Virus record (IMG/VR): IMGVR_UViG_3300043410_000160
Span: 1-26,273 of that record
DNA length: 26,273 nt
Origin: a virus
Strand: one strand, 5' to 3'
Shown here: piece by piece, positions 16,097-22,698 of the stretch
How positions within the stretch are numbered: position 1 is the first letter of the stretch
Layout of the letters: every line of letters begins with the position of its first letter
Program-made: the position numbers and the translations under genes
Notes under the pieces: model-generated
Database searches by the model: none
Seen by the model: only the letters and a program-made list of their open reading frames with translations
What the model was told of the DNA's origin: nothing

Positions 16097-16903
16097 TTAA
16101 CGAACTCGACCCTCTGCGTATGCTGCCATAATTTCATCTTGTAAAGCATCATAACGAGCAGGATCATTCATACGTAGCCGGATAAGGTCGGCACGGCGAT
16201 AAACTTTCTTAGATGATTCCCCAGTTCCACCAACATCAACAGAAGCAGCTTTTAAGTTTTGCTTAAGAGTTTGCTTACCAACTTCTTGTGTTTGTGTTGT
16301 TTTTGCTGTGCGGAGCTGCTTAAAAGTAGATAACAGTTCATCTGCTGAATTAAAATCATATTGAGCGTTAGCAACAGCAAACATATTTAAACGGATAGGC
16401 GAAGCCTTGACCCATTCAATAAATTCACCGTCCTGAACAACTTGAGCATAATCAGGATGCTTAGTAGCTAATTGCTGCTGCGTTTGCATAGCTTTTAACT
16501 GCTGTGCTGCCTGCTTTGCTGCAAGTACATCGGGATGAGCTGCTACAGCCTTTTGAACCGCTGTCTTGGGATCTTCGAAAAAGTCGATCTCTTGTGTTTC
16601 TTGTACTTCTTGTGGTTGACCTTTATTCTTGTTTCCATTGGAGAGTTGCTGTTTCAGTAGTTCATCTGCTAACTTTCGAACTTCACCTACCTCTTGTGCC
16701 TGTCTACCAATAAGCTTTTCAGCCTCTTGGTGCATCTTCACAATGTCTTCCAGGGTTTTACCTTTGTATTTCTCAGGAACCACTGAAGCTTGAGTATCTG
16801 TTACACTACCAGAATCAACTTCATTAGTTGATCCTTGATCTTGTTGTTCTAAGCTTGCAAAATCACCAGATTGATCCAGTTCTTCATTGTCAATTAAAGC
16901 CAT
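16097..16903 (-). CDS. Capsid scaffolding protein
   Basis: From the chosen ATG the protein has 268 residues. It is acidic at the N-terminus (NEELDQSGDFASLEQQDQGS) and then helical, Gln/Glu/Lys-rich and coiled-coil-like across the middle. It ends basic (KVYRRADLIRLRMNDPARYD to EGRVR), the layout of phage scaffolds, which bind coat protein through a basic C-terminal helix. It lies between portal-associated genes and the major capsid gene, the standard scaffold position. An in-frame GTG at 16924 would add seven residues. The ATG at 16901-16903 has a clear GGGAAAGG site upstream and is preferred. Confidence 0.88.
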   Translation of the reverse strand: MALIDNEELDQSGDFASLEQQDQGSTNEVDSGSVTDTQASVVPEKYKGKTLEDIVKMHQEAEKLIGRQAQEVGEVRKLADELLKQQLSNGNKNKGQPQEVQETQEIDFFEDPKTAVQKAVAAHPDVLAAKQAAQQLKAMQTQQQLATKHPDYAQVVQDGEFIEWVKASPIRLNMFAVANAQYDFNSADELLSTFKQLRTAKTTQTQEVGKQTLKQNLKAASVDVGGTGESSKKVYRRADLIRLRMNDPARYDALQDEIMAAYAEGRVR

Positions 16904-16977
16904 ACCTAACCTTTCCCTGTCCACGTAGGATTACAGGATATAAATAGAATTTAAAAATAAATTCAGATACGTTCCGT

Positions 16978-17208
16978 TTAGGAATTACGTTTCTGTTCTT
17001 GTTTGAGCTTATCAGCTCGTACCCTTGCCCACTTCTCATAAGCGTCTGGAAAAGCTCCAGTGAAGCCTTCCAGTTTTACTTGAGGAGAGGAGACAAGTTT
17101 GATAGCTTCCTTACCACACTCAGGACAAGCAATTGTCCCAACTTCGCTATCAACTAAACGCTCAGTCACATGTCCGTCAGTGCATTGGAAATCAAACATC
17201 AGTTTCAT
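16978..17208 (-). CDS. FmdB-like zinc-ribbon protein
   Basis: This 76-aa protein has a compact N-terminal zinc-ribbon pattern. The first knuckle is C9-TDG-H13 and the second is C28-PE-C31, spaced as in FmdB-family putative regulatory proteins, with a His replacing one of the usual four cysteines. The C-terminal half is helical and basic (AYEKWARVRADKLKQEQKRN). Small proteins of this type recur near portal and capsid genes of phages, but their role is not established. A GAGGAG site precedes the ATG, inside the end of the 81-aa gene it overlaps by 17 bp. Confidence 0.82.
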   Translation of the reverse strand: MKLMFDFQCTDGHVTERLVDSEVGTIACPECGKEAIKLVSSPQVKLEGFTGAFPDAYEKWARVRADKLKQEQKRNS

Positions 17209-17437
17209 CTGTGTCTAACTCCTCATAAACTTTTTCACATGTGTCTTTGCGCTTTAAAACCAAGTCCAAAATATCCAGTTGACCTTTACGGAAAAATAAA
17301 TCTTGTGTGTCCGTAGTCAATGTAATATCGTTGATACTTGCCTTTAACCTTGTAAAGTCTTCAATGATGTCAGCCCATCCTGGAGTAGCCATCATTGAAA
17401 ACTGATTATCATAATATTGTTGTAAATCAGGAGCCAT
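17192..17437 (-). CDS. Small acidic protein downstream of portal
   Basis: This 81-aa protein is predicted helical (LQQYYDNQFSMMATPGWADI, then IEDFTRLKASIN, and ILDLVLKRKDTCEKVYEEL) with an acidic C-terminus (ELDTDETDV). An AAAGGAAT site precedes the ATG. It lies 25 bp after the portal stop and overlaps the zinc-ribbon gene. I recall similar small proteins between portal and scaffold genes in aquatic podoviruses, but no function is known. A portal- or procapsid-assembly accessory role is a guess from position. Confidence 0.78.
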   Translation of the reverse strand: MAPDLQQYYDNQFSMMATPGWADIIEDFTRLKASINDITLTTDTQDLFFRKGQLDILDLVLKRKDTCEKVYEELDTDETDV

Positions 17438-17462
17438 ATAGGTTATTCCTTTCTATCAATGT

Positions 17463-19454
17463 TTATTTCAAAAGTTTTGCTCGTGTCTGTAACGAAGCAA
17501 TACGCTCATTACTACGAATATCTTCTTGTTTAAGAGCTAACTCAGTCATCTTCACTCGACGGGCAAAGTCTTTACTCTCATTATCCTCATTAAGGTTATT
17601 AGTGAGAGCAGAAATTACCTTAGCTTGAGCAAGTTGAGGTGTAACTTGAGCTTCAATGGAAGCTTTCTGAGCTTCTGCTTGTTGTTTCTGAGCCTTAGAC
17701 TGTTTATCCATCAAATCAGCCTGTGCAAGAGCCATCTGCATTTGTTGAGCCTGCATAGCTGCTTGTTGCTGCTGTGGATCAGGCATAGACATCTGCTCAA
17801 GAGCCTGCATAAGCTCACCACGATTAGACAACGAGCTATTCTGTAAGATTCCCTTGAGAATCAGAGGCAGGACAGGTGTATTTGGGCCTAAAGTTTGTAA
17901 AAGACCAATCAACTGTTGTTGTTCGAACTCCCTTGCAAGCACACCAAGAGTAGCTGTAGGGACAAAATTCATGTCAACAGAGGGATAACGCTCAGGGTCA
18001 AACTGCATATAGCGGTAAGCAACCTTCTTAATGAACGGAATCATGAAATCTTCTTGGAAATTCGTTAAAGTACGCTTGTACTTCTTGATAATTCCAGCCA
18101 TAGCCATCGACATACCACCTGCAGTAGCGTCACGAGGTACATTAGAAGGCATTCCAGCACTATCTACCGTACCTGTAGCTTGTAAGAGCATCCTTTCAAA
18201 GTTCTGAGCAGTAGCAGCGGCTGTGCCGTCTGTCTGTCCAAAGTGGAAAGGATAGAGAATTTCACTTGGAGCGCCGTTAACAAGGATTGCTTTGCCAGGT
18301 TTGATCTCAAACTTAGCACCACGAGGAAGCCTTGTAGCGTCCATAGCAACCATTGGGGCTGTAGTGAGTGCGAGAGAGTCCAAATGTGCCCGTAACTGAG
18401 CATCAATGGCCTTCTGCATGTTGTAACCCTTCTCAGCAGTACCACGACCAAAGAAACGGCCAGGGACTGTATCATCCTGATAAGCGATAACAGGACGATC
18501 CTTCATCATGTAAGGATTCTCTTCAGCCTTCAGAAGCATGTTGTCGTTAGCAATAACGATAATAGCTTCCACTAAGTTGCAGTAATCATCTGCTTCAGAG
18601 CCTTCAGGGAAGATCTCTTCGTATTCAACTTCTTCACCGTCCGTTAGGTACTCACGGGGCACTAAGCCATAATAAGTAACTAACTTGACTTTATCATCTT
18701 GATACTGAGAAACTTCTTGAGTAGGCTCTAAAGATTGATCTTCATAGGTGGAACCAATGTCAACCTTCTTGTAGATACCTTTTTCGATACCTTCAACGAT
18801 CTTGTGGATAGAGACATACTTCTCAATAGCCACGCCCATAGCATCTTCAATAGAGTCAGCATTAGGGTCAATAAGGAAGTTCTTAGGATTAACAGGCTTG
18901 AGTTTGATAGCTACCCGATCAACTTCCTCAACACCGATAGCGGCTGCATTGGCAACCCCTGGAATAGCTTGAGTAGCTGGTTTGTATTCTTTCTCAGTCT
19001 TGACAACGATCTCACCGATACCTGTACCATAGATTTCAGCCATCAGTTCAATCTGATCTACAGCTTTCTTGATCTTGTCCTTCTTGAAGTCTTCCATCAA
19101 CTGAGCACGGAGAGCTTCAATGTCTAAAGGAGTACCGTTAACATCCTTGATGTCATCTTCAATGTCAAAGAAGTCCCCTTGACCGAAGATAGCTTCCATG
19201 ATCTCAGCATGTCGAGTCTCAATAGCCTGCTGAGTGGCAGGGGAGATAATACGACTACGTTCAGATTCACGGGTCTTGTCTTGAGGGTCCCATACACCAC
19301 GGAAGATACGTTCATACTCTTGCCAGCTATCCATGAAGTTAGCATCACGCCAATCACGCCACCGCTGAATATGCTGAACGACAAAGGATGTTAATTCCTT
19401 CTCAGCTTCTGTAGGCTCCTCAAATTTGGAGTCTTTATATTCTTCTTCAGCCAT
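17463..19454 (-). CDS. Portal protein (P22 gp1-like)
   Basis: This 663-aa protein has the helical N-terminus typical of P22-type portals (SFVVQHIQRWRDWRDANFMD, then SWQEYERIFRGVWDPQDKTR with SERSRIISPATQQAIETRHA). Conserved central elements include NPKNFLIDPNADSIEDA, DDTVPGRFFGRGTAEKGYNM and DATAGGMSMAMAGIIKKYKR. A Gln/Ala-rich, coiled-coil-like C-terminus (about 555-620) resembles the barrel helices of the P22 portal. It would form the dodecameric vertex through which DNA is packaged and ejected. An AAAGGA ribosome binding site precedes the ATG. It follows the Cys-rich gene by 1 bp. Length is slightly below P22 gp1 (about 725 aa). Confidence 0.94.
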   Translation of the reverse strand: MAEEEYKDSKFEEPTEAEKELTSFVVQHIQRWRDWRDANFMDSWQEYERIFRGVWDPQDKTRESERSRIISPATQQAIETRHAEIMEAIFGQGDFFDIEDDIKDVNGTPLDIEALRAQLMEDFKKDKIKKAVDQIELMAEIYGTGIGEIVVKTEKEYKPATQAIPGVANAAAIGVEEVDRVAIKLKPVNPKNFLIDPNADSIEDAMGVAIEKYVSIHKIVEGIEKGIYKKVDIGSTYEDQSLEPTQEVSQYQDDKVKLVTYYGLVPREYLTDGEEVEYEEIFPEGSEADDYCNLVEAIIVIANDNMLLKAEENPYMMKDRPVIAYQDDTVPGRFFGRGTAEKGYNMQKAIDAQLRAHLDSLALTTAPMVAMDATRLPRGAKFEIKPGKAILVNGAPSEILYPFHFGQTDGTAAATAQNFERMLLQATGTVDSAGMPSNVPRDATAGGMSMAMAGIIKKYKRTLTNFQEDFMIPFIKKVAYRYMQFDPERYPSVDMNFVPTATLGVLAREFEQQQLIGLLQTLGPNTPVLPLILKGILQNSSLSNRGELMQALEQMSMPDPQQQQAAMQAQQMQMALAQADLMDKQSKAQKQQAEAQKASIEAQVTPQLAQAKVISALTNNLNEDNESKDFARRVKMTELALKQEDIRSNERIASLQTRAKLLK

Positions 19455-19455
19455 T

Positions 19456-19935
19456 TTATTCCTTTGTAGAATCCATTAAAGGATCATCAAACTCTTCGAA
19501 ATCAAATCCAGATTCTTTTAAAGCTTTAGCTTGTTTGATTGCTTCATATTTAACATCATCAATAGGACCACCAAGTTCCTGTGAATCGCAAGTACGTAAT
19601 GGACTGCAAGTGATCTCATATAAATTACAGTAAGCTACTGGTTTAGATTCAATATCAACGATAGAAGGATCTACCATTGAAGTTTTGAATGTTTTGGCTT
19701 GTCCTGAGTCGATACACTTCTTAATCTTGGTTGTCTCAATGTAATGTTCACAGTTAGCACAAAGCCTACCACGAGCATCTCCTTCAGCAACATCCCACTT
19801 AGAAGCTTTATCTTTCCAGAATTCATTGTTAGGCTTACGAGGATCAGCAGGCCCAAGACCGTGTTCCTTGATAGTCTTAACATGATTCTTTATATTAAGT
19901 TTATTATTTTGTAACGGTAATGGGCAATAGTCCAT
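19456..19935 (-). CDS. Cys-rich putative metal- or Fe-S-binding protein between terminase and portal
   Basis: From the ATG at 19933-19935 the protein has 159 residues; an in-frame GTG at 19947 would add four. Seven cysteines occur, at about C4, C59, C62, C74, C103, C110 and C116. The arrangement is RLCANCEHY, IKKC and YCNLYEITCSPLRTC. The C-x2-C pair plus the later cysteines suggest a zinc or iron-sulphur site. The C-terminus is acidic (EEFDDPLMDSTKE). It begins right after the large-terminase stop and ends 1 bp before the portal gene, a position that suggests a packaging or portal-assembly helper. The family is recurrent in aquatic phages as far as I recall; its function is unknown. Confidence 0.8.
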   Translation of the reverse strand: MDYCPLPLQNNKLNIKNHVKTIKEHGLGPADPRKPNNEFWKDKASKWDVAEGDARGRLCANCEHYIETTKIKKCIDSGQAKTFKTSMVDPSIVDIESKPVAYCNLYEITCSPLRTCDSQELGGPIDDVKYEAIKQAKALKESGFDFEEFDDPLMDSTKE

Positions 19936-19936
19936 A

Positions 19937-21196
19937 TTAATATCCACTTATAGGATCGAGGACTTCATATTCATCCTCTTCATAATCTTGTTGATAAGAT
20001 GTGACAGCTAATTGATCTATGTAAGACAAAGAGTCAACCAAGTCATCGTGAACACCAGCAGTAGGGAACATGATAAGTTGGTCTTTAAATTCATCCCAAT
20101 CTTCATCTTCATTAAAGCTAATGCGACCATGCTCTAAACGACCTTGTAAGCTCCAGACAATACGATCAGCTTTCTTACGATTACCGTGCGTCAGTGTATG
20201 GATATGTGCATAAATATTGTTCTTACGCATCAGATCATTCAAATAAGGTTCTACTGCATTCTTAAGAGCACCTCGTTCAATACCAACAGCAATAGGTTGA
20301 TAATCACGGATAATCTTTAGGATATTGACAGCAGTCTCTTTAATGTCCCAGCGACCGTGATAGATTTTATCTACCCACCAGTTACCATTGTCTTCTACTT
20401 TGACAACTGAGATAGCTGTTTCATCTAGACGTTTCTTTGAAGCATTGGCATTCTTAGCCACTTCTTCAAAACCAGCCAAGTCAATAGCTACCACGTATTC
20501 ACCGTACTTAGGCTCTGAAGATTTTTTAAACCATTCTTCCTTAAAGACATCAGCACCTGAAGTATCGAAGCTAGACAGATATTCCTGCTTGAATGCAAAG
20601 GAGCTTAGAGTCCTCTTAGCAGCTTCAATTTCCTTAGGATCAATAGTCTCGTTATCAGAGGTAGTGAAGTGCCAAGCTTTCCACTCCTCATCCTCTTCAG
20701 TCTGTCCTAGCTTGAACGTATCGTAGAACCAGTTACGACCTGAAGGAGTTGAGATGAATAAGGCTCTGCCTTTCTTGTCAGACAGAGCAGCACGTAAGAT
20801 CTTCTCCCATACGTCCTGCTTAATGAAGGCTACTTCGTCCATAACTAAATAGGTTAAAGACACACCTCGTAAGGAGTCAGGATTGTCAGCACCACGTACA
20901 AGGATCTTCCTACCGTTGATTAAGGTAATCTCTAGGTTGTTAACGTGGGAAGATTTGATGATAGGTCTACCTAGCTCATGCAGGAGATCCCAGATAATAG
21001 TTCTAGCTTGTCCCAATGTAGGTGCTACGTACATGACGCTAGAGCCATCAGGACAGTTAAGACCTTCAATCAGCAGTGTGACAGCAGACAATCTGGACTT
21101 ACCACAACGACGACCAGCAGCTACTACCTTAAAGCGATGGGTATCCTTGAATACCTCTTGTTGCCATTTAAGGAGTTTAAAATCAAGAGTTGTCAT
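19937..21196 (-). CDS. terL: Terminase large subunit (packaging ATPase and nuclease)
   Basis: The protein translocates DNA into the procapsid and cuts concatemers. Using the ATG at 21194-21196 it has 419 residues. The ATPase part has Walker A GRRCGKS (about 28-34), Walker B LVMDEV (about 117-122) and coupling motif STPSG (about 149-153). The RNase H-like nuclease has its acidic residues in AIDLAG (D at about 239), GIERG (E at about 307) and HDDLVDSLSY (about 383-392). A further ATG nine codons upstream (21223) is possible. The chosen start has AAGGAG ten bases before it and overlaps the small terminase gene by 14 bp. The motifs are complete, so the enzyme is probably active. Confidence 0.96.
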   Translation of the reverse strand: MTTLDFKLLKWQQEVFKDTHRFKVVAAGRRCGKSRLSAVTLLIEGLNCPDGSSVMYVAPTLGQARTIIWDLLHELGRPIIKSSHVNNLEITLINGRKILVRGADNPDSLRGVSLTYLVMDEVAFIKQDVWEKILRAALSDKKGRALFISTPSGRNWFYDTFKLGQTEEDEEWKAWHFTTSDNETIDPKEIEAAKRTLSSFAFKQEYLSSFDTSGADVFKEEWFKKSSEPKYGEYVVAIDLAGFEEVAKNANASKKRLDETAISVVKVEDNGNWWVDKIYHGRWDIKETAVNILKIIRDYQPIAVGIERGALKNAVEPYLNDLMRKNNIYAHIHTLTHGNRKKADRIVWSLQGRLEHGRISFNEDEDWDEFKDQLIMFPTAGVHDDLVDSLSYIDQLAVTSYQQDYEEDEYEVLDPISGY

Positions 21197-21587
21197 CTTC
21201 TGAGTACTCCTTGACTTCAACATCTGTTACATCGTATACCTGCTCTGTAGCCTCTACCGTAGGATTAGACAAACCAGAGATATTGATACTGATCTGTGGG
21301 GTAGATCCTGAGTTCTTAGACTGGTCAAAGGCTGATACAGGAACAATACGATCAGCTACTAACTTCCAAGCAGCAGCTTGATGAGGATGTTTATCATTTA
21401 AGGCAGCATTGAGGATAGTCTCTAAGACCTTAGCTGACTTAGGACTTGCAAGCATCCTAGCTTTGTATTCATTGATAATAGATGCATCACCCTTAGGTCT
21501 ACCTACTGCATTCCTATTACCTGCCTTGACTGTCTCAATGTCAGTCTTCTTAGGTCTACCTTTTTTGTTACCTGATGGTTTAGTCAT
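21183..21587 (-). CDS. terS: Terminase small subunit-like DNA-binding protein
   Basis: This 134-aa protein lies directly upstream of, and overlaps, the large terminase gene. Two AT-hook-like motifs (KKGRPKK and VGRPKGD) sit in a basic N-terminus. A helical middle follows (SIINEYKARMLASPKSAKVL, then ETILNAALNDKHPHQAAAWK) and ends LVADRIVP, a pattern seen in small terminases of aquatic phages. The C-terminus is acidic (DVTDVEVKEYSEDDNS) and could contact the large subunit. It would recognise the packaging site and stimulate the ATPase. It is the first gene of the late operon, preceded by a leader of roughly 230 nt. Confidence 0.85.
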   Translation of the reverse strand: MTKPSGNKKGRPKKTDIETVKAGNRNAVGRPKGDASIINEYKARMLASPKSAKVLETILNAALNDKHPHQAAAWKLVADRIVPVSAFDQSKNSGSTPQISINISGLSNPTVEATEQVYDVTDVEVKEYSEDDNS

Positions 21588-21626
21588 TACGTCTTTGTCC
21601 TTTTACGGAGACTTTAGAGTCTTTAC

Positions 21627-21642
21627 GATGCTTAGAAGCATC
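21627..21642 (-). other. Leader hairpin near the small terminase start
   Basis: GATGCTT and AAGCATC form a perfect inverted repeat separated by AG, giving a stem of at least six pairs with a four-base loop. Just downstream in the transcript AGACT (21619-21623) and AGTCT (21610-21614) could form a second small hairpin. Both lie in the untranslated leader of the late mRNA, 23-55 bp before the small terminase ATG. Neither has a U-run, so a processing, stability or translation-control role is more likely than termination. Confidence 0.55.
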
Positions 21643-21702
21643 TTAGAAACACCTAAGTACAGGAATCTAAGTTAAATATACTCTTAATGTTATACTTAAA
21701 TT

Positions 21703-21723
21703 AGTTCCCTTACCAAGGTGTAC
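21703..21723. repeat. 21-bp imperfect direct repeat, copy 1
   Basis: The unit begins AGTTCCC and ends GGTGTAC. It matches copy 2 at 21920-21940 at 17 of 21 positions. The core CCTT-ACC-AAGG is a small dyad. This copy lies downstream of the late promoter, in the leader. Confidence 0.7.
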
Positions 21724-21734
21724 GTTTTAGGTTA

Positions 21735-21760
21735 CTAAGAAGTGGGGTCAGGCTTCTTAG
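21735..21760 (-). other. Leader hairpin, 8-bp stem
   Basis: CTAAGAAG (21735-21742) and CTTCTTAG (21753-21760) are perfect inverted repeats around a ten-base loop. A second nested-type pair, GGAACT (21760-21765) and AGTTCC (21782-21787), lies closer to the predicted transcription start. On the late transcript these would form consecutive stem-loops in the first 80 nt. No U-run follows, so they are not standard terminators. Confidence 0.55.
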
Positions 21761-21789
21761 GAACTTTATAGTTTTAACTTGAGTTCCTG

Positions 21790-21816
21790 ACTAGTTACTG
21801 TCTAAATTTAACTAGT
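21790..21816. promoter_or_regulatory. Dyad at the predicted late transcription start (possible operator)
   Basis: ACTAGTTA (21790-21797) and TAACTAGT (21809-21816) form a perfect 8-bp inverted repeat with an 11-bp gap. The predicted start of the late transcript falls at about 21816, so a protein bound here could block initiation or escape. It could equally form a hairpin at the very 5' end of the mRNA. Confidence 0.55.
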
Positions 21817-21822
21817 ACATAT

Positions 21823-21851
21823 ATTATACCACATTTTTAGTCTTTTGTCAA
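21823..21851 (-). promoter_or_regulatory. Consensus extended -10 sigma-70 promoter of the late operon
   Basis: On the minus strand TTGACA (21846-21851), a 17-bp spacer and TATAAT (21823-21828) occur with TG one base before the -10. Both hexamers match consensus exactly. A-tracts lie directly upstream (21856-21886), like an UP element. The predicted start is near 21816, leaving a leader of roughly 230 nt before the small terminase gene. Confidence 0.92.
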
Positions 21852-21887
21852 GTGTTTTCTTCATCTTTTTTTATTTTTTTACTTTTA

Positions 21888-21903
21888 TGTGATCTACATC
21901 ACA
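21888..21903. promoter_or_regulatory. Near-consensus CRP/Vfr-like binding site
   Basis: The sequence TGTGATCTACATCACA carries both half-sites of the CRP consensus (TGTGA, six bases, TCACA). It differs from the ideal E. coli 16-mer core at one central base. Its centre is about 80 bp upstream of the predicted late start, near the class I activating position at -82.5. Whether the host has CRP or an equivalent such as Vfr is not known from this window. Confidence 0.75.
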
Positions 21904-21919
21904 CTTTTATGTACTTTAA

Positions 21920-21940
21920 AGTTCCCCTTTCAGGGTGTAC
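21920..21940. repeat. 21-bp imperfect direct repeat, copy 2
   Basis: This is the second copy of the unit at 21703-21723. It begins AGTTCCC and ends GGTGTAC, and its core reads CCCT-TTC-AGGG. Two of the four differences are a paired T-A to C-G change that keeps the dyad. This copy lies 16 bp upstream of the CRP-like site with respect to the late promoter. Confidence 0.7.
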
Positions 21941-22390
21941 AGATTGTCCTCCAGAGTCTATATAGTTATATTTTATAATTATCTTATCTGACAAGGACTT
22001 ACTTGTTTCCTATACAGTGCACTATCTTGGTGCTATATTTCCTTATTTTACTCTTTTGTGTGCTTTAGAGGCTCCCACAAAAGTTAAACACTAACGCCCA
22101 CCCCTCCCCCCATGACTTTGTAGGCTAAGAAGTTACTAAGCAGTCATAATTATACTATACAGTCTAGTCAGCTACTAGTCAGGTTAGATAGTAAGTGTAC
22201 TTATGAGTTGTAGTTATACTACATAGTTACATTGTAGACTCTGTAGTTATGTTACAGAATCTGCAGTGTGAAGGACAATGTAGGACCCTATAAAGTGACT
22301 AAACAGTCTATAACGACACCTTACAAGAAACTGTAATACCAAGCGAAGCGTTTATCCAGTAATACTGTATGCCATGTAAAGAATTGTAAA

Positions 22391-22406
22391 GTTGGAGTAT
22401 TCCAAC
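22391..22406. promoter_or_regulatory. Dyad upstream of the early promoter (possible operator)
   Basis: GTTGGA and TCCAAC flank GTAT, a perfect 6-bp inverted repeat that ends 10 bp before the -35 of the early promoter. It is surrounded by GTAAAG repeats (22376-22381, 22386-22391, 22407-22412) spaced 10 and 21 bp, which place them on one helix face. Confidence 0.6.
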
Positions 22407-22416
22407 GTAAAGTAAC

Positions 22417-22444
22417 TTGACAGTGCCAATGACTGTGCTATAGT
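22417..22444 (+). promoter_or_regulatory. Sigma-70 promoter of the early genes
   Basis: TTGACA (22417-22422) is followed by a 16-bp spacer and TATAGT (22439-22444), with TG one base before the -10. The predicted start near 22451 lies about 40 bp before the first early ATG. It is the best rightward promoter found in the divergent region. Confidence 0.75.
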
Positions 22445-22489
22445 ACATGCATGGCTAGCGATTGTGCTGGCCTACACAAGGAAACTATC

Positions 22490-22630
22490 ATGACAATCGA
22501 GCGAACATTCCAAGGTGCATATCGTATCAGTGCTATCGTTAACGGCTATCTTGTATCCAAGCAATACATGGGATACACTCGTAAAGAATCTGTCCAAGCA
22601 TTCAAAGAATTTATCAAGAATCAAGGGTAA
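22490..22630 (+). CDS. Small early protein (46 aa), unknown
   Basis: The ORF runs from ATG at 22490 to TAA at 22628-22630, with AAGGAA eight bases before the start. The protein (MTIERTFQGAYRISAIVNGY and on to KEFIKNQG) looks like two beta strands followed by a helix (TRKESVQAFKEFIKN), with a basic balance overall. It is the first gene behind the early promoter, a position often used for host-takeover proteins. I do not recognise a family. Two later small proteins (23248 and 23742) share a similar strand-strand-helix outline. Confidence 0.78.
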   Translation: MTIERTFQGAYRISAIVNGYLVSKQYMGYTRKESVQAFKEFIKNQG

Positions 22631-22698
22631 ACACCTATTGTTTGGCCTTTAAAGGCTCTTACAATCAACACATCAACAACTCATTGGAGATAATCATC

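Larger units (their letters stand above)
21588..22489. other. Divergent control region, about 900 bp without a gene
   Basis: No credible coding frame or tRNA was seen. The region separates the leftward late operon from the rightward early genes. It contains the late-operon promoter with a CRP-like site and A-tracts, a leader with several hairpins, a 21-bp repeat present twice and helically phased short repeats. The early promoter with its dyad lies at the right end. A C-rich run occurs at about 22098-22111. The density of dyads and repeats also makes it a candidate for a replication origin or packaging signal, though nothing proves either. Confidence 0.8.

Noticed and set aside
18735-19127. 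Plus-strand frame opposite the portal gene
   Set aside because: The portal frame is unambiguous, and this antisense frame has no ribosome binding site or family-like pattern.
22098-22111. C-rich run as a functional element
   Set aside because: A single short run with no partner or repeat; no basis for assigning a role.
22346-22360. DnaA-box-like TTATCCAGT
   Set aside because: Two mismatches to the consensus and no cluster of further boxes nearby.
21588-22489. tRNA genes or a CRISPR array in the control region
   Set aside because: No cloverleaf with a TTCGA-type T arm was seen, and the repeats are too few, short and irregular for CRISPR.
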